Of a DNA stretch of 64,000 bases, positions 36,810-45,170 are shown one piece after another. The notes under the pieces are model-generated. The model did no database searches. It was not told the DNA's origin and was given only the letters and a program-made list of their open reading frames with translations. The translations under genes and the position numbers were made by a program. The stretch is from Rhodoferax sediminis (GTDB lineage: Bacteria; Pseudomonadota; Gammaproteobacteria; Burkholderiales; Burkholderiaceae_C). The DNA is taken from assembly GCF_006970865.1 (NCBI RefSeq), contig NZ_CP035503.1, forward strand, positions 310,001 through 374,000, read 5' to 3'. The first letter of the stretch is position 1, and each line of letters opens with the position of its first letter.

Positions 36810-38987
36810 TCAGAGCCGGGCGATGGCGGCGCGCACTTCGTCCACGCTCAGCACTTCCGGCAGCACCTGCGGGGCGCTGCCAGGTTTGTACATCACATAA
36901 ACCGGCACGCCGCTGCGACCCAGCTGGCCGATGGCGGCGCTGATAGCCGGGTCGCGCCGGGTCCAGTCGGCGCGCAGCAGCACCACGTTCTTGGCCGCCA
37001 GGTCGGCCAGCACGGCGGCGTTGGTCAGCGTGGTTTTCCTGTTGTACTGACAGGTCACGCACCAGGCGGCGGTGAAATCGACGAACACCGGCTGGCCGCG
37101 AGCCACGATCTGGTCGACCCGGCCCGGCTCCCACGGCTGCCAGCGCGCGCCTGCCGCCACGGTCGGTGCGCTTTCCAAAGGTTTTGTGATATTTGGGCCG
37201 ATAGCCGCCGCCAGTAAAGCGAAACCAGCTATCGAAAGCGTAGCAATCACGATGCGCGAACGCCCCGCCAGCGTGAAGGCCCAGAGCACCGCGCTGAGCG
37301 CCACCAGCAGCGCCAGCAGCGCGCCGGCGCCGTCGATGCCGCTTTGCTGGCCCAGCACCCAGACCAGCCAGGCCACCGTGGCAAACATGGGGAACGCCAT
37401 CAGGTGGCGGAAAGTCGCCATCCAGGCGCCGGGGCGCGGCAGCAGGCGTGCCACCGCCGGCACCAGGCCGGCTGCCAGATAGGGCAAGGCCATCCCGAAG
37501 CCGATGGCGCCGAACACCGCCAACGCCTGCGCGGGGGGCAGTCCGACGGCCAGGCCGAGCGATGCGCCCATGAACGGCGCGGTGCAGGGCGAGGCAATCG
37601 CCACCACCAGCACGCCCGACAGGAACGCGTTCGCCGCGGGGTTTCTGGCTTCGAGCGCCACCACGCGGTGGGGCACGAACCGCCCGAATTCAAACAGCCC
37701 CGCCAGGTTCAGCCCGATCACCGTGAACAGCGCCGCCAGCGCCGCCACGACCGCGGGCGACTGCAGTTGAAAGCCCCAGCCCAACTGCTCGCCGGCCGCG
37801 CGCAGGCCCAGCATCAGCGCGCCCAGCGCCAGAAACGAGGCCAGCACGCCCGCGGTGTAGGCCAGCGCGCTGATGCTGTGGGCGCGCCGGTCGCCCGCAT
37901 GGCGGGTGAAGCCGATCACCTTGATGGCCAGCACCGGGAACACGCAGGGCATCAGGTTCAGCAGCAGGCCACCGAGCAGCGCGCCCAGCAGCGCGGCCAC
38001 CAGGCTCAACGAGCCGGCCGGCCCGGTCGGGTTCGCGCCGGCGCCGGCGTTGGCCTTGAGCGCGGCATCCAGCGCGGGCGAAACGGTGGCTGCTGCGGCG
38101 AGCTTGGGCCAAGTGCCCAGGACCCTGGCCTCGGCCCGATAACCCGTGACGGTGTCGCCGCTACGGTATTCGAGCACCACAGGCATCACGGCCGGGCTGT
38201 TGCTGCGCTGGCTGGAGAGCGGCACCTGCGCGGTCCAGACATTGCCCTGCCAGGCTTGTGTGAAGGGCGCCGCCGTCTCGATCACCTCGGGCGTCTCGGG
38301 GAAAAACGCCAGCGTCTTGCCTCGTATCGCGGCAGGCAGGCCGGCCACACTCACCTTGAGGGTGTCGCCCGCAATCTCCACCCGGCTGTCGCCCACGAGC
38401 GGCTTGGGATGGGCCGCCAGCGCGGACTCAAACGCTGCCCGATTGAGCGCGGTCGAGCCCTTGAGCGGAATCTTGAGCACAAACTCACCGTCTTCGGGAA
38501 TGCATTCGGTGCGGCATACCAGCCATGAGGCCTTGAGCTTGACCTCGAGGTTGCTGGCGAACAGCGGCGGCTTGAAGTCCGGCGCGATGGTGAGCGGCAC
38601 CGGCAGCAGCACCGTGCCCTCGTAGCCGTAGTTGGCCAGCGTGCCGATCGAAATTTTCTGCGGCACCGGCCACGCAATGTCGCCGGCCGTCACACCGGGC
38701 GGCAGCGTCCACTGCAACTGGGTCGGCAGGCCCGAGTCGCCCGCGTTCTTCCAGTAGGTGTGCCAATGGGGCTGGTGCGCCAGTTGCAGGCCAACCCAGA
38801 CCGACTGGCCCGGCACCACACCGTCCGGCGCCTGCGCCATGAGCTCGGCGCGCACGCGTTCGGTGCTGACCACGGCGGCGGCCTTGGTTGGTGAAACAAT
38901 TTGGGCCTTGGCTACCGTGGACAAAGCGCTTCCAGCTATGAAAATAATAGCCAACAGCAGGCGGAAGAAACGTTGAAAAGCAGTCAT
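36810..38987 (-). CDS. Thiol:disulfide interchange protein DsbD (ScsB-like)
   Basis: A 725-residue reductant conduit from cytoplasmic thioredoxin to the periplasm. Order: signal peptide (~1-28, FIAGSALSTVAKAQ), periplasmic domain with LVCRTECIPEDGEF, about eight transmembrane helices containing the paired cysteines MPCVFPVLAIK and ASPCTAPFMGASLG, then a C-terminal thioredoxin-like domain with WCVTCQYNRK. The domain layout is that of the longer DsbD/ScsB proteins. Two R1 repeat copies coincide with its signal peptide and its last membrane helix. It converges with the binding-protein gene with 4 bp between stops. Confidence 0.9.
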   Translation of the reverse strand: MTAFQRFFRLLLAIIFIAGSALSTVAKAQIVSPTKAAAVVSTERVRAELMAQAPDGVVPGQSVWVGLQLAHQPHWHTYWKNAGDSGLPTQLQWTLPPGVTAGDIAWPVPQKISIGTLANYGYEGTVLLPVPLTIAPDFKPPLFASNLEVKLKASWLVCRTECIPEDGEFVLKIPLKGSTALNRAAFESALAAHPKPLVGDSRVEIAGDTLKVSVAGLPAAIRGKTLAFFPETPEVIETAAPFTQAWQGNVWTAQVPLSSQRSNSPAVMPVVLEYRSGDTVTGYRAEARVLGTWPKLAAAATVSPALDAALKANAGAGANPTGPAGSLSLVAALLGALLGGLLLNLMPCVFPVLAIKVIGFTRHAGDRRAHSISALAYTAGVLASFLALGALMLGLRAAGEQLGWGFQLQSPAVVAALAALFTVIGLNLAGLFEFGRFVPHRVVALEARNPAANAFLSGVLVVAIASPCTAPFMGASLGLAVGLPPAQALAVFGAIGFGMALPYLAAGLVPAVARLLPRPGAWMATFRHLMAFPMFATVAWLVWVLGQQSGIDGAGALLALLVALSAVLWAFTLAGRSRIVIATLSIAGFALLAAAIGPNITKPLESAPTVAAGARWQPWEPGRVDQIVARGQPVFVDFTAAWCVTCQYNRKTTLTNAAVLADLAAKNVVLLRADWTRRDPAISAAIGQLGRSGVPVYVMYKPGSAPQVLPEVLSVDEVRAAIARL
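37182..37240. repeat. Interspersed repeat (family R1) inside dsbD, encoding part of a membrane helix
   Basis: On the minus strand: TTTCGATAGCTGG, CGCTTTACTGG, GGCTATCGGCCCAAATATC. In the dsbD frame it encodes SIAGFALLAAAIGP, in the same frame as the R1 copies that encode two signal peptides. Confidence 0.6.
38893..38952. repeat. Interspersed repeat (family R1) inside the DsbD signal-peptide coding region
   Basis: On the minus strand: GCTATTATTTTCATAGCTGG, AGCGCTTTG, AGCCAAGGCCCAAATTG. It encodes FIAGSALSTVAKAQ, ending in the AKA cleavage site. Confidence 0.65.
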
Positions 38988-39041
38988 TGCCGTATAGGAG
39001 CGCGCGCGGCGCCTTTGGTTCAGTCGGGCGAGTGGGTCAAA

Positions 39042-39788
39042 TCACGACGCGAAGCCCAGCACCACCCTGCGGGTGGCTGCCGATTTCTTCTCTATTTTGG
39101 TCACTATGACCTGGCCGATCTCGGCCGTGTTCGCCACATGCGTGCCGCCGCAGGGCTGGAAGTCGATCAGCGTCTCGGCGGCGCCGATCCGGATCGTGCG
39201 GATGCGCCCCGTTCCGCGCGGTGGCTGCACGCTCATGCTCTTGACCAGCGCCGGGTTGGCGTCCAGTTCTTCATCGGTGATGCTGCCCACCACCAGAGGG
39301 TGCGCGCCGGCCACCAGCCGCGCGATCCCGGCGCTCAAGGCGTCCTTGTCCAGCGGCTCGGTCATGTTGAAGTCCAGCCGCGCGTAGTCGGGCGTGATCG
39401 AGCAGCCGTTCACCAGTTGCGGCACCAAATGGCACAGCAGGTGCGTGGTGGTGTGAAAACGCATCAGCCGGTGGCGGCGCGCCCAGTCGATGCGAGCTGT
39501 CACCGCATCGCCTGACTTCAGTTTTGATAGCGCATCTTCTTGACCAGGTGCGGGCAAATGGCAGATATCACTGGTGAATGCGCCGTCGGCATCCTTGCCT
39601 TTGCGGGTATCGACAATCGCCAGTTCGCGGCCATCGGCCAGCACCAGCACGCCGGCGTCGCCCGCCTGTCCGCCGCCCAGCGGGTAGAACACGGTGCGGT
39701 CCAGCACGATGCCTTGCCCGGAAATGGCGGTGACGCTCGCGCTGCACTCGCGCAGGTAAGCGTCCTGGCGAAAAAGGTCTTGGGTCAT
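39042..39788 (-). CDS. Alanyl-tRNA editing protein (AlaX type)
   Basis: A 248-residue free-standing editing domain that deacylates mischarged tRNA-Ala. It holds FYPLGGGQAGDAG, the zinc-binding pair HTTTHLLCHL and FQPCGGTHVANTAEIG, and the RHRLMRFHT segment. Length matches the AlaX-M class. It starts opposite the E1 gene with a ~230-bp gap. An R1 repeat copy overlaps residues near 80-90 (CHLPAPGQEDALSKL). Confidence 0.9.
   Translation of the reverse strand: MTQDLFRQDAYLRECSASVTAISGQGIVLDRTVFYPLGGGQAGDAGVLVLADGRELAIVDTRKGKDADGAFTSDICHLPAPGQEDALSKLKSGDAVTARIDWARRHRLMRFHTTTHLLCHLVPQLVNGCSITPDYARLDFNMTEPLDKDALSAGIARLVAGAHPLVVGSITDEELDANPALVKSMSVQPPRGTGRIRTIRIGAAETLIDFQPCGGTHVANTAEIGQVIVTKIEKKSAATRRVVLGFAS
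39521..39563. repeat. Degenerate R1 repeat inside the AlaX gene
   Basis: TTTTGATAGCGCATCTTC...GCGGGCAAATGGCAG matches the T-rich edge, ATAGC and closing half of R1 but with a decayed dyad. Lower confidence than the other copies. Confidence 0.4.
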
Positions 39789-39875
39789 GCGGGAATGATA
39801 GCGGCGGGGCTTTTTTCATGCCCCCGCAGGTGTATTGCGGCGCCGGCGCGGCTGCCGCACTGTCTCTGCCCTGTC

Positions 39876-39925
39876 TTCTAGCTTCTAGCGCCCCTCCCAC
39901 AAGCGCAAAGCTGGGATGGATTTAT
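39876..39925. repeat. R1 repeat, intergenic copy between alaX and the E1 gene
   Basis: On the minus strand: AGCTTTGCGCTTG, then GGGGCGCTAGAAGC. The GCGCTT and AGCGC-like halves and the flanking AGCT/CTAG elements fit the R1 layout. The rest of the 230-bp gap holds no other recognised element. Confidence 0.5.
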
Positions 39926-40018
39926 GGCGCTTAATGGCTTGGGGCGCCACATTTCGCGGCCGCTGGCCTAAAGTCCCTGCACGAAGGTCCTTATCTTTGT
40001 CACACTGCCTTTACTGCC

Positions 40019-42814
40019 GTGAACGCACCCCTTCCACTTCAGCACCTGCTCTCTGCCATGCCCAACGAGTCCCTCACCATCGACCCCGATCCCCAGGAAA
40101 CCGCCGAATGGCGCGAGGCGTTCCTCGCGCTGGCGGCCAGCCAGGGCCCGGCGCGTGCGCGCCAGATGCTTGACGAACTGGCCCGCCTCGCGCGCGCCGG
40201 CCGCATCGGCTGGCAGCCCGAGCTGTCCACGCCCTACTTCAACACCATCGCCGTCGATGCGCAGCCGGTATTCCCGGGCGACCTTGCGATCGAGGAGCGT
40301 CTCGGCTCGCTGATGCGCTGGAACGCGCTGGCGATGGTGGTGCGCGCGAATCAGGCGTATGGCGAGCTCGGCGGCCACATTGCGAGCTACGCCAGCGCGG
40401 CCGACCTGTTCGAGGTCGGCTTCAACCATTTCTTCCACGCGCGCAATGACAGTGCCGCCGCGCCGGGCCGCCCCGAGCAAGGCAGCGCCCCCGCGGGGGG
40501 CAGCGCAGCACACGAAGTGGCAAGCGTGGGGGCCAACCGTCATCGCGGGGATCTGGTGTTCTTCCAGCCGCACAGCTCGCCTGGCGTGTACGCGCGCGCC
40601 TATCTGGAAGGGCGCCTGGCGGAGCAGGACTTGATGCACTTCCGCCAGGAACTCACCGCCCCCGCGGCCCAAACGGGCCAGGGCGCGCGCGGCCTGACCA
40701 GCTACCCGCACCCGTACCTGATGCCCGACTTCTGGCAGTTCCCGACCGGCTCCATGGGCATCGGGCCGATCAGCTCGATCTACCATGCGCGCTTCATGCG
40801 CTACCTCACGCACCGCAAGCTCCTGAATTGCGAAGGACGCAAAGAGAACGGAATACACGTCGACAAGCGACGCGTATGGGGCGTGTTCGGCGACGGCGAG
40901 ATGGACGAGCCCGAGAGCATGTCCGCGCTCACGCTGGCCGCGCGCGAGCGGCTCGACAACCTGGTGTGGGTCGTCAACTGCAACCTTCAGCGGCTCGACG
41001 GCCCGGTGCGCGGCAATGGCCGCATCATCGACGAGCTGGAAAAGCTCTTCGCCGGCGCCGGCTGGAACGTGATCAAGCTGGTCTGGGGCTCGGACTGGGA
41101 CGGCCTGTTCGCGCGCGACACCACCGGCGCGCTGACGCGCGCCTTCGCCCACACCGTGGACGGCCAGATGCAGACCTTTGCCGCGAAGGACGGGCGCTTC
41201 AACCGCGACAACTTTTTCGGCCAGAACGAGGAGCTGGCGCGGCTCGCGCAGGGCCTCACCGACGAGCAGATCGACCGGCTCAAGCGCGGCGGCCACGACC
41301 TGGTGAAAATCCATGCCGCCTATGCCGCAGCCGCGGCCCACACTGGCCAGCCCACCGTGATCCTGGCGCACACCAAGAAGGGCTACGGCATGGGCAGCGG
41401 CGGCCAGGGCAAGATGACCACGCACTCGCAAAAGAAGTTCGATGAGACCGACCTGATCGAATTCCGCAACCGCTTCAACCTGCCGCTCAGCGACGAGCAG
41501 GTCACCTCGCTGAGCTTTTACAAGCCGGCCGCCGACAGCCCCGAGATGCAATACATGCACGAGCACCGCCAGCGGCTCGGCGGCTACCTGCCGAAGCGCG
41601 AGACCGCCTGCGACGTGGTGCCCGTGCCCGCCATCGACAGCTACGCGGCGTTCGCGCTCGCCGCCAACGGCAAGGAGATGAGCACCACCATGGCCTTCGT
41701 GCGCCTGCTCGGGGGCCTGCTGAAAGACAAGGCCCTGGGGCCGCGCATCGTGCCGATCGTGGCCGACGAGGCGCGCACCTTCGGCATGGCGAACCTGTTC
41801 AAGCAGATTGGCATCTACTCCAGCGTGGGCCAGCGCTACGCGCCCGAAGACATCGGCTCGGTGCTGAGCTACCGCGAGGCGCTCGACGGCCAGATCCTCG
41901 AGGAAGGCATCAGCGAGGCCGGCGCCATCGCGAGCTGGACGGCCGCCGCCACCAGCTACAGCGTGCACGCTCTGGCGATGCTGCCGTTCTACATCTACTA
42001 CTCGATGTTCGGCTTCCAGCGCGTCGGCGACGCGATCTGGGCCGCGGCCGACCAGCGTGCGCGCGGCTTTCTCCTCGGGGCGACCTCGGGGCGCACGACA
42101 CTCGGCGGCGAGGGGCTGCAGCACCAGGACGGCACGAGCCATCTGGTCGCGGCCACCATTCCCAACTGCCGCGCCTACGACCCCGCGTTTGCGGGCGAGA
42201 TGGCGGTGATCATCGACCACGGCATGCGCGAGATGCTGGTCGAGCAAAAAGATGTTTTCTATTACGTCACGCTGATGAACGAGAACTACGCGCAGCCCAG
42301 CCTGCCGGCTGGCGTGGCGGCCGAGGTGATTCGCGGTTGCTATAAATTTAATAGCTACTTGCCGATACCTGATAATGGCTACAGCGCTAAAACGTCTAAA
42401 AACGTGGCGCTGCTGGGTTCCGGCGCGATCCTGACCGAGGTCGTCAAGGCCGCGCAGCTGCTGGCCGCACAGGGCATCGCGGCCGAGGTGTTCAGCGTCA
42501 CCAGCTGGAGCGAACTCGCGCGCGACGGCCAGGCCTGCGAGCAGCGCGCGCTGGCCGGCGATCCGGCGCCGGGCCAGCCTTTCATCGCGCAGCAGTTGCA
42601 GGCCAGCCAGGGCCCGATGATTGCAGCCACCGACTACGTGCGCGCGGTGCCGGAGGGCATCCGCGCCTTCGTGCCCGCAGGCCGGCGCTACCTCACGCTC
42701 GGCACCGACGGTTTCGGCCGCAGCGATACCAGGGCTGCGCTGCGCGAGCACTTTGGTGTGGATGCGCAGAGCATCGTGCGCGCGGCGCTGCATGCCCTTG
42801 CAAGGCATGGATAG
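40019..42814 (+). CDS. Pyruvate dehydrogenase E1 homolog (homodimeric type), stand-alone
   Basis: A 931-residue thiamine-diphosphate enzyme of the AceE type, also close in layout to MdeB-like 2-oxoacid dehydrogenases. It has FGDGEMDEPESMSALTLA (cofactor motif), GHDLVKIHAAY, YGMGSGGQGKMTTHSQK and a C-terminal transketolase-like domain. The normal partners E2 and E3 are not beside it. Starts possible are GTG 40019 or ATG 40058; neither has a strong ribosome site. Two in-frame repeat insertions are visible: about 30 residues at ~146-175 (element R2) and about 15 residues near ~775-790 (R1), both absent from the standard alignment as I recall it. Confidence 0.85.
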   Translation: MNAPLPLQHLLSAMPNESLTIDPDPQETAEWREAFLALAASQGPARARQMLDELARLARAGRIGWQPELSTPYFNTIAVDAQPVFPGDLAIEERLGSLMRWNALAMVVRANQAYGELGGHIASYASAADLFEVGFNHFFHARNDSAAAPGRPEQGSAPAGGSAAHEVASVGANRHRGDLVFFQPHSSPGVYARAYLEGRLAEQDLMHFRQELTAPAAQTGQGARGLTSYPHPYLMPDFWQFPTGSMGIGPISSIYHARFMRYLTHRKLLNCEGRKENGIHVDKRRVWGVFGDGEMDEPESMSALTLAARERLDNLVWVVNCNLQRLDGPVRGNGRIIDELEKLFAGAGWNVIKLVWGSDWDGLFARDTTGALTRAFAHTVDGQMQTFAAKDGRFNRDNFFGQNEELARLAQGLTDEQIDRLKRGGHDLVKIHAAYAAAAAHTGQPTVILAHTKKGYGMGSGGQGKMTTHSQKKFDETDLIEFRNRFNLPLSDEQVTSLSFYKPAADSPEMQYMHEHRQRLGGYLPKRETACDVVPVPAIDSYAAFALAANGKEMSTTMAFVRLLGGLLKDKALGPRIVPIVADEARTFGMANLFKQIGIYSSVGQRYAPEDIGSVLSYREALDGQILEEGISEAGAIASWTAAATSYSVHALAMLPFYIYYSMFGFQRVGDAIWAAADQRARGFLLGATSGRTTLGGEGLQHQDGTSHLVAATIPNCRAYDPAFAGEMAVIIDHGMREMLVEQKDVFYYVTLMNENYAQPSLPAGVAAEVIRGCYKFNSYLPIPDNGYSAKTSKNVALLGSGAILTEVVKAAQLLAAQGIAAEVFSVTSWSELARDGQACEQRALAGDPAPGQPFIAQQLQASQGPMIAATDYVRAVPEGIRAFVPAGRRYLTLGTDGFGRSDTRAALREHFGVDAQSIVRAALHALARHG
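40462..40536. repeat. G+C-rich interspersed repeat (family R2) inserted in the E1 gene
   Basis: Blocks GGGCCGCCCCGAG, GCCCCCGCGGGGGGCAGCG, ACACGAAGTGGCAAGCG and TGGGGGCC. The same ordered blocks occur at 60478-60552. It adds residues AAPGRPEQGSAPAGG and following between GFNHFFHARN and RGDLVFF of the enzyme. Confidence 0.7.
42338..42402. repeat. R1 repeat inserted in the E1 gene
   Basis: TGCTATAAATTTAATAGCTA, CTTGCCGATACC, GGCTACAGCGC and AAAACGTC match R1. It encodes NSYLPIPDNGYSAKTSKN between the conserved AEVIRGCYKF and VALLGSG segments. Confidence 0.6.
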
Positions 42815-42853
42815 CGCGCGCCGTCTATTTAACCCGGAGCAACTGCAGTCCGT

Positions 42854-43825
42854 TTAGCGGCTTCGAGGCGCAGCTCTCGGACCGGCTCTTGCCCCCGCCT
42901 TGCGGATCGCGCGTGCGAATTCCTGCACCACCGCCGGCTGCCCAATTGCTGCCCGGCGTGTGAAAAGACCCAGCGACGGCAGCGGTATCGCCGGTAACAC
43001 CGGCACCTTGCGCACGTTGCCCCGTGCCACCTCGTCGCGCGCGTGCTCGAAGCGAACCGCACACAGGAGCGACGGGTCCATGCGCAGCAGCGCGCCGACG
43101 GTGACTGACGACATCGCCTCGATCACTGGCTCGGGCGGCTCGACCCCGTCGTTCAAGAAGGCGGTCATGAAGGCCTGGCGCACCAGAGTCTCTTTCGGCG
43201 GCGCCACCCATTGCGCCGATCGCAGGTCGGCCCAGCGCAGCCCGCGCCGCCGCACGTTCACATTGGAGGCTGCGGCCAGCACGCAAAGCTGGTCCTCGAG
43301 GAGCAACTCCGACTGCAGTAACGGAAGGAGGTCGCTCGACAGCAGCTGCGGGGTGACGGCGCCGAACACGCAGTCGAGCTCGCCGTCGAGCAAGCGCTGG
43401 ATCAGCTCGCTCACCCGCCCTTCGCGTATCTGCACCGAGGCGGCGGGCATGCGCGCGCGCAGCAGTACGACTGCTGCCGGCACGGTGACAGTCACCGAGG
43501 GCGCTCCCACGCGCAGCACCGCAGACGCCCCGGCGCGCAGCGCGTCAATCTCGTCCTGAGCCCGCGCAAGTTCGCTCAGGATCACGCGAGCCCGGTAGAC
43601 GGCCGCCGCCCCGAACGCATTGGCCTGCACTCCCTGATGGCTGCGATCGAAAAGGCGTGCTCCAAATCCGCCCTCAATCTCGTTAAGCATCTTGCTGATC
43701 GCGGGTTGGCTCAAGTGCAGACGGTCGGCAGCCCCGCGCGTGCTGCCCGTCTCGGCCAGCGCGACGAGCAACTCTAGGTGCCTTAGCCGCAGCCTGCGCA
43801 CCAGGTAGTCAACGCCGCCGGTCAT
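42854..43825 (-). CDS. LysR-family regulator divergent from the CoA-transferase cluster
   Basis: A 323-residue LysR protein: helix-turn-helix at ~16-65 (LRHLELLVALAETGSTRGAADRLHLSQPAISKML) and a C-terminal effector domain (~95-300). The sequence of the second domain resembles GbpR/PcaQ-type LysR members, with AVLRVGAPSVTVTVPAAV. It is divergent from the CoA-transferase gene across ~130 bp that contain the dyad ACTATTAGT near 43885-43893. It likely regulates the cluster at 43955-49207. Confidence 0.86.
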   Translation of the reverse strand: MTGGVDYLVRRLRLRHLELLVALAETGSTRGAADRLHLSQPAISKMLNEIEGGFGARLFDRSHQGVQANAFGAAAVYRARVILSELARAQDEIDALRAGASAVLRVGAPSVTVTVPAAVVLLRARMPAASVQIREGRVSELIQRLLDGELDCVFGAVTPQLLSSDLLPLLQSELLLEDQLCVLAAASNVNVRRRGLRWADLRSAQWVAPPKETLVRQAFMTAFLNDGVEPPEPVIEAMSSVTVGALLRMDPSLLCAVRFEHARDEVARGNVRKVPVLPAIPLPSLGLFTRRAAIGQPAVVQEFARAIRKAGARAGPRAAPRSR

Positions 43826-43954
43826 GCGTATTCCCTCGCGCCCTCAACCGCGAACGATCGAGGCCAGCCCTGGCTGAAGTAATCACTATTAGTAATCATG
43901 AGATCAGGATTATTGAGTTTTCACGAATGGCGGTGGAGCCTATTATCAGCGTCG

Positions 43955-45166
43955 ATGAATACCGAACGGACAGTCGATTCGCCCGAACCCGCCGCGCCCC
44001 TGAGTGGGGTGCGCGTGGTGGACCTCGGCCAGTACATCGCTGGCCCCGGCGCCGCCATGGCACTCGCCGAGCTCGGCGCAAGCGTGATCAAGGTGGAGCC
44101 ACTCGCGGGTGACCAGGCCCGGCACATCGGCCGATACGGTGAGTCCATGATTCGTGCCTACAACCGGGGCAAACGGTCGATCGCGCTCGACCTCAAGAGC
44201 GACGCAGGCCGCGAGGCAGCATTGCGCCTGATCGCACGCAGCGACGTTGTGATCCAGAACCTGCGCCCTGGCGTTGTCGACAAGCTCGGCATCGGCCCGC
44301 GCGCCGTGCGCGAGCGATTCCCGCGGGTGATCTACCTCTCGATCTCCGGCTTCGGCAGTCGCGGGCCCTCGCGCGAGCGCCCGGGCTACGACATCGCGGC
44401 GCAAGCGGAGAGCGGCCTGATGTCGGTCACCGGGGAGCCCGACCGGCCGCCGCAGAAGGTCGGCGTGCCGATCATCGACGCCGCGGCGGCACATCTCGGC
44501 GCGCAAGCGGTACTCGCGGCTCTGTACGGCCGCGAGAAGAGCGGCGTCGGCGAGACGCTCGAGACCTCGCTGCTTGAAGTCGCGATGCATTTGCAGGCCA
44601 CCACCTGGTGCGACTACCTGGGCGGCGCGCCGGAGCCGACTCGCATCGGCGACGGCCAGCCGAACAACGCACCGGCAGCCGAGGTTATCTCGACGCACGA
44701 TGGGCACATCGTGCTCTCGGCTTATGCCGACGAGCATTGGGCACGCTTGTGCCGCGTGATGGGCCGCGAGGAGTTCGTCACCGATCCGCGCTTTTGCACG
44801 AACGCACGCCGGGTCGAGCACCGCGTCGCGCTGCGCGCGGTGCTGCGCGAGTGCTTCTCGGACATGACCAGCGACGAATGCGTGACGCTGCTTGGTCGCC
44901 ACCAGATCGTCGCGGGCGCGGTCCGCACGTACGGCCAGGTGCTGGCGAGCCCCGACATCGAGGGGAGCGGCATCCTCGTCGAGGCCAAGGCCGCCGACGG
45001 CACACGCTACCGCGCCCTGGGCCTGCCCTATCGCCTCGGCAATGCGCCGCATGCCACTCCGCCGGCCGCCCCCGCGTGCGGCGCGGACACCGACGCCGTG
45101 CTCGCCGAGGCTGGCTACAACGACACCGAAATCGCGGAACTGCGGCACGCAGGCGTCGTGGCCTGA
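43955..45166 (+). CDS. CaiB/BaiF-family (class III) CoA-transferase
   Basis: A 403-residue protein with LSGVRVVDLGQYIAGPGAAMALAELGASVIKVEP, RGKRSIALDLKS, VVIQNLRPGVVDKLGIG and the PQKVGVPIIDAAAAHLGAQAVLAALYGR region typical of family III CoA-transferases. It likely activates a carboxylic acid to its CoA thioester. The ATG at 43955 is preferred; the frame is open back to 43898, but those residues do not align with the family. It is the first gene of the cluster, four bp before the next start. Confidence 0.86.
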   Translation: MNTERTVDSPEPAAPLSGVRVVDLGQYIAGPGAAMALAELGASVIKVEPLAGDQARHIGRYGESMIRAYNRGKRSIALDLKSDAGREAALRLIARSDVVIQNLRPGVVDKLGIGPRAVRERFPRVIYLSISGFGSRGPSRERPGYDIAAQAESGLMSVTGEPDRPPQKVGVPIIDAAAAHLGAQAVLAALYGREKSGVGETLETSLLEVAMHLQATTWCDYLGGAPEPTRIGDGQPNNAPAAEVISTHDGHIVLSAYADEHWARLCRVMGREEFVTDPRFCTNARRVEHRVALRAVLRECFSDMTSDECVTLLGRHQIVAGAVRTYGQVLASPDIEGSGILVEAKAADGTRYRALGLPYRLGNAPHATPPAAPACGADTDAVLAEAGYNDTEIAELRHAGVVA

Positions 45167-45170
45167 AAAC

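Noticed and set aside
39968..42808. 946-codon minus-strand frame opposite the E1 gene
   Set aside because: No domain sense, His/Arg/Ala-rich; mirrors the codon bias of the true E1 gene.
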